This document shows positions 45,414-57,062 of a stretch of DNA of 64,000 bases, one piece after another. Source of the DNA: Posidonia oceanica. Its lineage: Eukaryota; Streptophyta; Magnoliopsida; Alismatales; Posidoniaceae. The stretch's first letter is position 1. Every line of letters begins with the position of its first letter. The notes below the pieces were generated by a model. That model was not told where the DNA came from and did no database searches. It saw only the letters and a program-made list of their open reading frames with translations. A program made the translations under genes and the position numbers. The stretch is from contig JAZBRS010000026.1 in the NCBI GenBank assembly GCA_037176725.1, forward strand, positions 149,679,501 to 149,743,500, given 5' to 3'.

Positions 45414-46877
45414 AAAGCCAATAGGTCGGAGGATCGTATTGTCGGGACCAGGGAGTATGATGAGACTCCGAGGTGGTCGAGCACAAAGCCTACGCTGAGG
45501 TTCAGAAGTTGAGGTGCTGTCCGGAGTCGGAGTTATGAGACTCTAGTTGATCCGGGCATTGAGACTTGTGGTACCGGTCAAACCCAGAGGTGAGAGACTC
45601 TGGTTACTCCGGGCGCTGAGGCTAGGACATTGAGTGGGCGTACCCTGTGTTGTTTGGCCAGTACGGGTAGTTGCACGTGCCCCATTTCTGATGACATCCT
45701 AAGAGAGAAAACAGCTTTTCCGATGAGGGTTAGCACTTTGAGGGTCCTTCAAAGAGGTTGGACTTCGAGACGGGCAGGCTCCTCAAAGGGTAGATTGTCC
45801 ATGGCAATGCAGTTTGGTGACTGTTTGTGGCCAGTGTTGATTGCTTGGTGCTGGGCAATATGACACATTGTTGAGGGTCCATCCAAGGAGGTTGGACTAC
45901 AGGATGGATAGGTTGTAGGCTTGTCCGTGGCAGTGCAATTTGGTGACTGCTTGTGGTCAATGTTGGTTGCTTGGCGTCGGGCAACACGATACATTGTTGA
46001 GGGTCCATCCGAGGAGGTTAGACTATGGGACGAATAGGCTATGGGCTTGTCTATGGCAATTCAGTAACGCTTCGGCGGCTGCTTGTGGCCAATGGTTATT
46101 GTGAGTGTGTTGTTTGCGATAGAGAGCATTCAGACATCGTTGGTGGTCTGTTCCGCACAGAGAGTGCATGGGTTCAGACTGCATGCTTTTGAGTACTCAA
46201 GATAGTTGAGTACTCCATACTACTTTGAGTTTTTCAACATATTTGGTGCCTGAGCTTTGGATGCATGCTTCTATGGGGAGATGCATCATGTTTTCTGTGC
46301 TGCGGTCATTGTGGCTTCGATATTAGAGAAGCACAATGGACCTGGTTCTGGACTTGACTTGGCGTAGAGTAGCTATTTCAAGTAAGCATAAGAGAAAGGG
46401 AAAATTGTTTTGAAAGGCATTTTTGAAGGATTTATACTTGTTGGGCAGTGGTGGATTGCGTTGTTGTAGTTTTGGTGGCATCCATGTGAGATGCCTCTTT
46501 TCTGAGGCTTTGGCATGGCTTTGTGTCTGGCTTTCCAGTTTTAGTATCCAATGTTGCCTTGTAGAGATGATTTCTACCGAGTTGGCTTTTGGTTTTGTGT
46601 TTAGGTGGGTGTGTACTAGGTGACCATTTTAGTGGTCACTCACGTGTGTTTTGTTTTTTTGTGTTTCGCAAATGCAAGTTAGGAGTAGGATATCTTGCTA
46701 GTGTACATGGAGATGAGTCACTCTGTCACACATCAAGGGTTCTGGGTAAGTATACTGGTCTAGATTTAGTTCTATTGATTATAGTGCTTTATATTATGAA
46801 TTTGGATTTAGTTTCTGTAGTGATATGTTATGTTAAAAAATGATTTATTAGGTGTTGTAGCAACTGGGGTTGTTACA
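45414..46877 (+). mobile_element. Old LTR fragment, right part, ending GTTGTTACA
   Basis: This continues 36361-36653. It shares, in opposite orientation, words with the LTR of the inserted element, for example TGCTTGGCGTCGGGCAACAC here against the complement of 37634-37653. That makes it a relative of the same LTR family read left to right. It ends GTTGTTACA at 46877 like an LTR terminus, but no tRNA primer site follows. It may be a truncated or solo LTR. Confidence 0.6.
45738..46110 (+). repeat. About 126-133-bp tandem repeat, three copies
   Basis: The word TTGAGGGTCC starts copies at 45738, 45871 and 45997 (periods 133 and 126). Each copy carries a GGACTNC/GGACTA..GGAT segment, CTTGTGG and a GGGCAA..GA(C/T)ACATTG segment. 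The first copy is the most diverged. Confidence 0.8.
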
Positions 46878-46884
46878 CAAGAAG

Positions 46885-48031
46885 ATGCAAGCCACCAAAG
46901 GGAAAGGTAAAAGAAAGCAAGCTTCAGTTTCCTCTTCCTCTCAAGACCCTTCTCATGAAGATAAATGGTTCTTCTTCCTTGATGAGGCTGCTGAGAAAAC
47001 ACATAGGGAAGATTCACCAACCATGAGGTACTAACCTGAAGGAAGGTAGTGTTTCACGATCTTGGTGATCTTGTTACTTTATTCCAAGTACAAATGCTTG
47101 TTACATTTCTCACCTTCTGTCTCATTTTTATGCAAACATTGGTATATTTGAATTTGTGTGTGAATCATATGTCTTAGTCACAACCATTCCATTTGATGAA
47201 AGACTTCTAGGTAATGTGCTTAATATTCCTTGTGAGGGCTTAGACCTCACTCTCTTCTTTAAAGAATTAGGATGGTCCTATCATGATGTAAACAAAGCTA
47301 TATGCACAAATAAGAGATCCTCCTTCAAACCCAACAAAATCAACTTATTGACCAAACCAGTTAGAATTATTGCATATATTGTGGTGGCAAATCCTATTCA
47401 AAAGAAAGGCCATAATGATAAACTTAGTGAACTCCTTTATAAGACTGTCTATGCCATTACAAAGAAAATTCCAGTCAAATTGTTAAGTGTCATGATTCAT
47501 TGTATAGAACATGTCAAAACTAAGTTGTTCTATGGTCCTTTTCATGAAAGTCTTTTTGAACACTTTGATGTCCCACTTACAAATGAACCCTTCTTAAAAG
47601 TTAAGTCCAAATTCCTAGATTCCCTTGTTATTGAAAAAATGGAACTTGCACTTGAAAGAGCCAAGGCACTTAAGTCCAAGAAATCCAAATCTTCCCATGA
47701 TTCATCCTCAAATGTTCAAATTGAAGAAGACGATGAAGAAACTTCTAGAGAAGAAGAAGGAAACGAAGATCAACGTGAAAATACGCAACTTGCAAATATT
47801 CAAGCTCAAATTGCAAATATCCACCTTAATCAAGAGGAGCTCTACAAACACAGTTGTGATTGGAAGCAAGAGTTAAATGAAAATCTTTACTCACTTTCTT
47901 CTCGTTTTGACTCCTATGTGGCTCGTTCTGATCAACAAGTAGCACAACTTGGGGAGAAACTGGACTTCTCTCACAATGAGATTATGAAGTATCTTCATGG
48001 CTATCCTCCTCCTCCTCCTCCACAAGAATAG
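46885..48031 (+). pseudogene. Retroelement ORF (plant transposon-protein type), frameshifted
   Basis: An N-terminal piece (46885-47034: KGKGKRKQASVSSSSQDPSH) stops at MRY. After changes of frame the protein continues HFYANIGIFEFVCESYVLVT and is open from 47156 to 48031 (291 codons): GLDLTLFFKELGWSYHDVNK, then PVRIIAYIVVANPI. An acidic linker follows (EEDDEETSREEEGNEDQREN), then a Gln-rich predicted coiled coil (NIQAQIANIHLNQEELYKHS) and a Pro-rich end. The FYANI...GLDL order is that of plant 'putative transposon protein' ORFs attached to LTR elements. No catalytic motif is seen. It starts 8 bases after the old LTR end at 46877. Confidence 0.55.
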
Positions 48032-48164
48032 GAGATATCATGCTTGAACTCGTTGTTCTCCTTTTTATTTTGTTTGTCTTAATGGTAGAAATGTTGAAAT
48101 TTCTTTTGAGATTATAATGAATTAATTGAATCTATCTATATATTGAATTGTAATCTATTTATAT

Positions 48165-48559
48165 GTATCACAACTCATACTTATGCATGAGCATATTGAT
48201 TTTAGTCTCTTTACTTGACTTGTTTCTTCATGAGTAATTTCTAAAACATGCTATGCTTCATGACATGTGTTGCAATTAGAAATCCGATTAAATTGTTCTT
48301 TATTGATAGCACAAAGCAACATAATTAAGCCCTTAGCATCTAATGTAGCTAATTTCTTCTCATTTTCATTCCGCTCCATATAATTCTTTTTACTAGGAGT
48401 ATATCCACTTATAACTATATCCCACAAATCATAGCTAAGGGATTTAAGATATATTACCATTCTACATTTCTAATGATTATAATTGTTGCCATCAAAGAAT
48501 GGTGGTTTATTTATACTTTGATCCTCTATAATACTAATGTTTAGTGAAGATGAAGCCAT
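48165..48559 (-). pseudogene. Copia Gag (UBN2-type) fragment
   Basis: The frame starts MASSSLNISIIEDQSINKPP at 48559 and meets an early stop in DGNNYNH-stop-KCRMVIYL. It continues with KSLSYDLWDIVISGYTPSKK and KGLIMLLCAINKEQFNRISN, the UBN2/gag signature of plant Copia elements. After a frame change it reads EITHEETSQVKRLKSICSC. Everything downstream of this (rest of gag, pol) is missing. Confidence 0.75.
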
Positions 48560-48598
48560 TATCTAGAAGATGATTAAATATATACCTAGATAAACCTT

Positions 48599-48610
48599 GC
48601 TTTGATACCA
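48599..48610 (-). other. Copia primer binding site
   Basis: TGGTATCAAAGC on the minus strand, two bases from the LTR end at 48613, immediately upstream of the Gag fragment. It is an initiator tRNA-Met type site with one A. Confidence 0.8.
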
Positions 48611-48612
48611 AA

Positions 48613-49728
48613 TGTTCTTAATGCTTCTCTAAATGAGGGGTAAATAGAGATATTAAGGATAATTACCAATTTAAAAACTATATTAACAAACACAAACAAA
48701 TAATAATAGAAATGAGAGTTAAATATTAAACTACAAGTATACAAAGAAGGAGGTGAGAGATATTGAAAACACGATAAACTTATAATGGTTCAGCCTCCTT
48801 GGCTTAATCCACTCAACGAGAACCCCTCAAGAATTTCCTATACCGATCTTGATTCCAGACCAAGATCCTGCCTCTACACCTCTTGACGAAAACCTCACCA
48901 AGACTCCGCAAAACCCGTGGCCTTCCCTTCTCATAACCGGAGAAGTTTGTACACTTGATGGAAAAAAATTACAACTCTAAACTTTTTTTATCTCTCCCAA
49001 ACACATAATTAAGCAAGTGGATTTTTACTAGATAGGCAATGAATACTTGTTGTGGCTTGAATGAAGTGTGGAAAGCTCTTCTAAAACTCTCTCAAAGTAT
49101 GGGCAAGGAATATGTAGAGTGTGTTTTTAAATGAATGCCAATGGGTGGAGTTTTATAGGCCAAAGAGGGTGTTGAACGTTAGTCTAACGGTCATAAAAAT
49201 GAGTGCAATGGCTAGTCATTCGTTAAACAGAAATACATTCGGTGGACTAAATGACTCATAATTGTTCACAACTATCGGGCAATTCGATAGACCGAAATAA
49301 ATTCGATATACCGACTTAGTTCTCGATTATGAATCACTATAAGCCTAAATTTCGATATATTGAAACTAATTTGGTATGCCAAAATGCCCACAGAAGTCGT
49401 ATTAAGAAATATAATCAATGAATGATTGGGTTTAGAACTTTAGCTATTTTCCTAAGGCACTATAGGGGTAATTGGGAGATTGTTGCAAGTTCCTATAATA
49501 CAATAAAATATATTTACATGAAGTACAATTACAATATGAACTTGATCTCCTATCTTCAAATAGTTTGACTTAAATCAACTTGAATTGCCACAAAATTTCC
49601 TTCTTGACCATTTCGCCTTATTCCTTAGCCAAGGACCATGAGAACTCTTCCTTGAACTATTAAGAAAGGTTAGCACACAAATATGTTTTATTATTATTAA
49701 AATTGAGATAAAGCTAATTTAGCTAACA
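48613..49728 (-). mobile_element. Copia 5' LTR
   Basis: On the minus strand it runs TGTTAGCTAAATTAGC ... AAGAACA, about 1.1 kb, with the primer site right after its 3' end. Its right edge abuts an integrase fragment of a Copia element in the same orientation. This suggests insertion into an older copy or a rearrangement; no target duplication could be confirmed because the left half is lost. Confidence 0.6.
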
Positions 49729-50100
49729 CATACACTTCTCAAATGTTTCATCTTTTGACTTCAGCAGATAAACAAAGGCATATCTAGAGTATCTATGAAG
49801 GTAAGGAAGTACTTCATCCTATCTCTGCTAGTGAAGCTTCTGAAATCACATGTATCAGAATGGACCAATTCTAGAATTGTTGTAGTCGTAAAAACTCTCT
49901 TAAAGGGCTTTCTAACAATCTTTGTTTGTGCACTAATCTCACACTTTTCGTGTGTATTAACCCCACATTTCGGAATAAGCCAGAGATTGGATGCTAGCAT
50001 GTTCTTATCTTTCCTTCAACATGAATTAAGATTTAATTCTTTTAAATGTCTAAAATTCAATATATCTATATTATCATATATAATATGTAATTTGAATTTA
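49729..50100 (-). pseudogene. Copia pre-integrase / integrase start fragment
   Basis: The minus strand encodes NLWLIPKCGVNTHEKCEISA, then QTKIVRKPFKRV, ELVHSDTCDFRSF and MKYFLTFID. This is the pre-integrase zinc-binding end (the CxxC is altered to CxxS) and the start of the integrase core with its first Asp region (HSD). It breaks after KDETFEKC at the LTR border. Upstream the frame has a stop (LNSC-stop-RKDKN). Confidence 0.75.
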
Positions 50101-52400
50101 AATCAAAAGGAAATCACCCATATAAATGGAACTCAAATCCATCCAAAAAACCTAGGTTTTTTCTAATTTAAAATTCAAAATCCTTGTGAGTCGCATACCC
50201 ACAAAATAGTAAAGATAATAAGACATATACTACGTAATATATTATGCCTTATTTGGTTTGAATCTCAATTAAAAATCAAATTATGTTATTCTCCCACAAA
50301 ATAGGAAAAAAAAATATATCCATGTTATATCCATCTTGAGCAAAAATCTACAATTTTCTTCTCGATAATTATAATGTAATGTCTATGTTATGACAATCTA
50401 CGAGAAATGTATTTTCTTATACACGTATGTTCTCATGCACAAACAACAATATGCGTCTCCATATGTTATAAATGAGTCCATCAAACTTCTCAAGTTTGAC
50501 AATATTCTGCCCTAACATCCTCATATTATTGCTATCCATAATCTAGTCGATTAATGCAATAACGCAATAACACTTTAAGATTATTGACGTCAGGTACAAT
50601 TAATATGACTAATTATAATGGAAGTATAAATAATATGTAAAACAAGATCTATGAATAAATAAATTTTTCAGAAAATATGGAAAGATCTTACTTGTGTATG
50701 ATAAAAATTCCTTTATGTAAAAGACTATCTACGTGCTCTGTTGGAGTGTTATCAAATAACGATGTTTAAAACATTATTCAACCCTCATAGTACAACAAAT
50801 TCTCATCTCAATCGCCTTTTCCGAGAGATTAAGGAAGGTCTCTCAAAATACACGATCAACTTCTTTCTTGACCTCCGAGAAATCGTACAATCGCCTTTTT
50901 CTCGTTCTCCAACAAAAAATACATGACAAATCAGTTGGCTATTTCTAGTCAAGAGAAAGACACCTAATACATGTAGCTTATAAGACTAATATGGTAATTG
51001 CGATGCGTTGAAAAGAAGAGTTGCTGAATTTTAATGCAGTGTTTGCAACATACAAACATCAAAATTCATTGATTGGTTGCCAAAAAGGGATTTTATAAGT
51101 TCAAATTCCACAAGAAATCTAGACAACTTCGTTTTCAAATTCTGAAAGAACTGGGTAAGTTGAGACAAAATTTCAAGATTAGAAAACTTATTTGATGAAT
51201 GATTAATATAAAAACTCGTACTTGAGAAATTGATCTGGCAATCGATTTTCTTTGCATTCAACCCATCATAAAATATCAACAACGTACTTTAACACGTACT
51301 TCAAATATCATAAAATAGATAACCTGCCATATAATAGGATTAAGTTCATGTTCTTCGAATAGCATAAAATAAATAACTTCCCGTATACAACTAGCATAAA
51401 ATAAATAACTTTCCATATACTGCAAACAAGTTCCTAAATACATAACTGGCCATAAGTGGTTTTTAAAAATACCAGAGCAATCAGTTTAACTTGTTGATTT
51501 TCAAAATAGAACATGTCTAATTTACTGCATAATTAGTGGGGCCCAATACAGCCAATGGGCCCTATCCTCTGGAGTCCTAATCGTTGAAAATAATTGGAAA
51601 ATTGTTTAGCGGATTGTACATTACATGGTTAAGAACAAAAACAAATGTGAAATGCATACAAAAATCACATACATTTGGTATATTTTGTGGACATATTTTT
51701 ACATCCTCTAGGATACGAGTTGCATAGACTACGACACAAATTACTAAAAAAAAGATAGTACTTACCATCTTAGATCGTATGATCTCAAGCGCCTATGCAC
51801 ATATATCTATTGCATTGACACAGTTATGTGTCATGTCCAATTATTTGCAAGAGAATTCTCATTTGTTCTTCTATTGTTATATTTTTTGTGCATCAGATTT
51901 TTAAACAGAAACGTTCATTATAGTGTTCAGAAGAAGACCAACAGCCTAACTAGAGTGTTTTCCTCGTCGTGTATGTCCTTGAGGATACTAGATGCTCTGA
52001 GCTTCCTTTCTGGGACTTCTGTGTAAATCATGTTCAAATGCGCGATATCTTTCATTTGAGGATACTAGATGCTCTGAGCTTTTTTGGGACTTCCGTGTAA
52101 ATCATGTTCAAGGGTTTGGCCTTGAACAAAACCTTGATGTTTTATATAGTTTGTGGTTGTGATTCAAATGCACGATATCTGTAAATTTTGTGGTTGTAGT
52201 TGTGATTCAGAACAATTCAATAACTTAATATGCAGTTTTGAAAGTCTCATATACTTGTCTGCTTTACGAATTGTTCTGTGTTATTGCATTTCATGTGACG
52301 CATAAAATTGCACATGTTCCTACTGTTTATTAATACATATTAGCCTCCTTATTGATGTGACATTTTAAATATATTCCTATGTAAAACACCACTGAGACTT
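50101..52400. other. Unassigned AT-rich DNA with a 77-bp tandem duplication
   Basis: I see no gene. Two adjacent copies of a 77-bp unit starting GAGGATACTAGATGCTCTGA lie at 51981 and 52058. Short AT-rich direct words around 51360-51420 (AGCATAAAATAAATAACT) are also repeated. The frames at 51031 and 51826 have no family features. Confidence 0.5.
51981..52134. repeat. 77-bp tandem duplication
   Basis: Copies begin at 51981 and 52058 and share GAGGATACTAGATGCTCTGA and GTGTAAATCATGTTCAA. The second copy is slightly shortened in the middle. Confidence 0.85.
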
Positions 52401-54444
52401 AATTCAAAAAAAAATCCTTAACAACCCGTGGGAGAAAGCCTGTAAAAATAGGGAGTCATCAAGTTGATCTGAACACAGAATGTCAACATGAAATTTTTAG
52501 GACCGATAAATCCCCTACCTCTCCTTGCATCATAGTACGTAAACGTACAAATAATGTAGCGGTAAATTAAACATACGACGCTACGATACATTTGAAATCC
52601 AAAGAATCTATAAAAATATAATAACCTGTACAGAATAAAATAGAAGAAACAAATGAAATATCTTCTGGAGAATGCGAGATTGCAATAGACAAGCGCATTT
52701 CTACGAAGAGTTCGAAGAACTCTCTTCAATTCAAAGTGATGAAATTAGACATTATGACGAACAGCATGTACACACCTCAAGTATTAAATCATTATTATTA
52801 TAGTTAAGAGAGTCGGAACAAACAAAAACCAAAAAAAAAAACAAAGAGAAAACCGACTGAAAACAAAGAAACATAAAAATAAAAAGAAACAAAGAAGAAA
52901 AGGAAAAAAAAAGGAAGAGCGAAAATGTAGTCGAGCAACAATCGAATCGCCAATCGGGAGAAATGGCGACTGAAACGATATCTCGACGGACTATTCTCTG
53001 TTTCTCAGAGTCCGAAGGAGACACAAGAGATCCCCCTCCTCTACATCTAAAACCGAAACAGAGGAATACGATTCAACAAAACCCAAAACAAACAAACAAA
53101 GAACCAAGCAATAGAGATCGAGAACAAGAACGAAAAGGGCATGGAGATTGAGGTCTCGGCTGGTAAGCTTATTTCTTGGCACATGGCGGCGACTACGTCA
53201 TCGCCTTAACAGCTCGAGTGGGTGCTGGTATGGAAACCCTAGAGTGGAAGGCACACATCTCAAGTCCCCTCAACCACTGCCCTACCTTTTCATATTTATA
53301 GCCCCAAGTTCTCCTCCAGTTATTGATGGATCCGATGCAGTTCCTCCGTTGGGTCGTCTGGCGAGTGCTGATCCGTTTAAATAAATAAATCTTTTTTTAT
53401 AAACAAAGACTTCGAAGCCCAGCCCAGCCGAGACAAGATTGCCCGAGGCAACACGTTTTAACGGGCTGGGTCTCAGACGCGCTCACATTGTTCTTCCCAA
53501 TTCAAACTTACGGATGGTTTGCTTCCACAATCATCATCGTGGTGCTTTTGTCATCGTCTTCAGTCTTGTTTACAACTTCTATAACCTAGACGGCGAGTCT
53601 TGGCAGCGCAATGGAAAAGTTTTTTAACGGTAAGGCCTGGCAACAAATTAAGTTTGAGTCTCGTGAGTCTGGAGGTTTAAACCTATAATCTAAAATTTGA
53701 ATCTAAATCTAAATCTATGAAGATAATGAGTCTAGGTCTGAATCTTAGATATGACTGGTCTATTTGAAAGAACATACTTTTTTACATCTTTAAGTCATAT
53801 TTTTCATTCTAATGTTGACCTAATTCATTCAAAGCTTTCTTTTTTAAAGAAGATAGGTTTTTAATTGTAAATCGAAGAGTTACTCAACTTTACGTGCATC
53901 ATCAACTTCATTTAATATGGTATCAAGATATTGCTCATTTGTATTTTGCACTATAAAAAAAATAAAGAAAGATAAAATTAAACATTTAATAAATATATAA
54001 TAATAAATTAAATGAAGTGGGTTTACACCTTTAACTTAAAATATAGTTATGGTTTTAACTTTTAAGTATTATTATATATTTAAATATAATTATTATAATA
54101 TAGTTCAGATACATTGGTCCACAAGTGTATGTATTTTTAGACCTTGACCCTACTCACTAAACAAGCGGGTCTATCAAGTCTAGGTTCATGGGTCTGATTT
54201 TCTAGACGTAGATCCTAACTTCACAGGTCTAAACTCATGGATCACAGATCCAGATTCGACCCATTATCATGCCTATTTACTGTAAATTATGAGTCATTGA
54301 AACGATTACTTCGTAATATGGACCCTGCATGGTACTGTCCACAAGTTGGAGCCACATTCACTAAGTTTGCCCTTTTTATATTGTAAGCATGTTTTTTTTT
54401 TTTCGATAATGTGTATCATAAGTATGCCAACCACACAAAAAATC

Positions 54445-54446
<2 letters not shown>
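52401..54446. other. Unassigned; possible promoter and first exon near 53.1-53.4 kb
   Basis: On the plus strand an ATG at 53140 gives the short MEIEVSA followed by a good donor (CTG|GTAAGC at 53160), after a C- and A-rich leader. On the minus strand CTATAAATATGA (about 53289-53300) precedes a CTAGGGTTTCC leader word. Either could be the start of a host gene, but no following exon is recognised. The rest is AT-rich. Confidence 0.25.
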
Positions 54447-54514
<68 letters not shown>

Positions 54515-54540
54515 CTATATATATATATATTACTATACTG
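54447..54540. repeat. (TA)n microsatellite
   Basis: A nearly pure TA run of about 65 bases followed by two TACTATATAT interruptions. The predicted protein across it is an artefact. Confidence 0.95.
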
Positions 54541-56221
54541 TCGACGGGAAGAAGCTAAAAATTATAATTAAATAGCACAAATAAAATAGTATGTATTATT
54601 ACTTATATTCTTGTAAATGGAATTAACCACGAAGAGCGAAGCAGCGAAGACCCAGAGATGAAAGAGGAAGTTCCCGTACGACTTCAAGTGCCAGATCTCA
54701 CTAGAACTCATGACAAAATGGCAAGGAATGGATGCACGATAGGTCTTCCGGAATTTTGTATTAATACCCTTGTCGTATCCCATGATTTTTAAAATACACA
54801 TTTTCATTCTTATATTTATTTCAACACCTCCATTGCTTAAAACCTTTTATCAAGATGCCCTTATCAACTTTCGTTGTCTTTATTAGACGGTAGCTTACTA
54901 AGGATGCATTTTGTAATTCTTACGGGAGAACAGTTACTCCATAAGCACGGAGGGACGAAGTCAAGAATTTCAAACTGAGAGGGATAATAAAACTCAGCAA
55001 TAAAAATTAGCCAACAATTCAAGAACTCAACAAGAATAATTTCAATACATTTTGTATAACAATAATCTATAATTCATATAAAAATGAAGAATCAAATAGT
55101 AATACTAAGCAAAGCAAAGTCACAAAGATCAATACAATACAGAGATCAACATTTTATAAAAATCCACAAAGATAAATAGCAAAAGCATACACCGTTGTTG
55201 AATTGGTTGCTTCACATTGGAGCGGAAAGCCACGGCAGACGACGATGTCTGAGCCTTGGTGGGCAAGCACGTCTATTGCGGCCTACAAATGAGAAGCTAA
55301 AAAGGATTACAATCGAGGGGGGGAGGATCAACATTTCAACAAAATGAACACAATAATACAAAACAACAACAACAGAGTGGGAATGTGCTTTGGGATTTAG
55401 GTTTCTTTTACCAAATCGACGACGACAACAACAACAACTGAGCAAGCAAGAGAAGCAAGCCAAAGGCGACGTCGTGTTGAGTTTGGTGGCTAGTGACGAG
55501 GAGTCGAACCGAGCCATCGAGGAGGAGGAGGAGGCAGTCAATGACGAGGGTTTAGGGGAGGACTGGAGGAGCTAAGCCATTGAGAAGGAGGAGGCCAGAG
55601 CCATTGCCGTGTCGAGATCGATGGCTAGCAACAGCGATAGGTTGGTAGTAGCAACTAGGTTTCCAGACTCCTGCCTCCCTATAACATCAATAACCTTAGT
55701 GTTGTGCATGTCACCCATGCATTTTGCTAGCGCATTTTGGATTTTCTTGAGTCATTGAGAAATGAACTTTGTATGGGGATTAGTATCCTACTTAACTTCA
55801 TATTGGTCTTTGTAATTGATCTAAAAACAATTTGAATTAGGGACTTTGATTATGATTTATGAATGATGATGGAATTCAATATAAATGTGTAGAATTTAAT
55901 GTTAATTGAAAAAAGTGATGATCTTAACTTATTGGATCTTAATAATCATTAGAGTTGAGATTTGAAAGTGATTAATAATGATAATTGGACTCTTGCACAA
56001 GTGGAGTATATGCACTTGGGATAGTGCAAGTGTTGTAAATGAAATATAAAGTGAAAGCATGGACTTGATACGTGGATGTTAGCATAGAAAAGCTTTGCCA
56101 CTTGTACATTCGACTTGAGTGTTGGTGGGGCTATATAAGGAGGGCAAGTCCGTCCCTTTTAAAGACACACCAACAAAAAAGAAAGAACGAGAAGAAGAAA
56201 AAGGAGAGGAGGAGAAGGAGA
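54541..56221. other. Unassigned; possible TIR-element remnant and LTR-like promoter
   Basis: At about 54947-54990 the words GGAGGGACGAAGTCAAGAATTT resemble plant hAT ends, but no partner end was found. Near 56130 GCTATATAAGG looks like a TATA box and is followed by a purine-rich leader and a GA repeat. The frames at 55212 and 55390 lie on opposite strands and have only low-complexity features. Confidence 0.3.
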
Positions 56222-56227
<6 letters not shown>

Positions 56228-56268
<41 letters not shown>

Positions 56269-56275
56269 GAAGAGA
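56228..56275. repeat. (GA)n microsatellite
   Basis: A run of GA dinucleotides with a few interruptions. It lies about 95 bases downstream of the TATA-like GCTATATAAGG, so if that site is used it would be in the 5' UTR or R region. Confidence 0.9.
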
Positions 56276-57062
56276 GCTTTTCCAACCGTGCATGCGCAGG
56301 GGGAGGAGTTCGCTGTCAACCCATGGTCCCTCTAGTGTCGTGGTGTTCCTGTGTAGCTGCAAAGCTCGATGGTAGTGATCGTCTAGTAGATTGCAGCTAC
56401 TATAGTGGATTGTGGTAAGTGGGTTTTCTAGGTTAATCTTTCGTTTCCCCCTCCGCATGCACCTAAATTGGGTCTTTTGTTTGAGTTTTAGCTGTGGTTA
56501 GAGACAATAGAGGTCTAGGTGTGAGTGGAGACCATGATCAGAGCTCTGATGAGCATGGACTGCCAATGTAGGTGTTGGGTTTATGTGTTTTTGACTCAAT
56601 GTGCACACTCTACCAAGAGCTTAGGATGTAGATTTGATTCATAATTTTGGATGCATGCAAAGTATATGTTTATACTTGAATCGAAAGTGAGATTTCTAGT
56701 TTGATTGATGATTTATATATGAATTTTTGAGTTGTTTAAAAGAAGAATTTTCTTGCTATAAATCAACTATTGTTTGACATTACTGTCTTATTTTATTCAT
56801 TACTTGAGTTACGGATATCAAAATTTCAGTGATTTTGGATGCGTTGGATAGATAATTGCGATATCTTGAATTTGATATATTTTGTGGAATTTTCAGTATT
56901 ATATATTGCCTAGTACGTGTAGATCTTTATAGCAGTATTTCCATTGTTTTGTCTTTGAGTGGAATTATTGAATGTTTTACATATTTATTTTCTACTATGG
57001 TTTGTTTGGAAATTACTGAGTACATTATTGTTACATATTTCATGTCTCATATTTATCTATTT

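Noticed and set aside
54346..54558. Open frame over the TA repeat
   Set aside because: Ile-Tyr repeats are translation of the microsatellite.
54947..54990. hAT-like terminal inverted repeat
   Set aside because: Only one end resembles the pattern; no matching inverted end or 8-bp duplication was found nearby.
56072..56458. Opposing open frames over the GA repeat
   Set aside because: Glu-Arg and Ser-Leu repeats are translation of the microsatellite.
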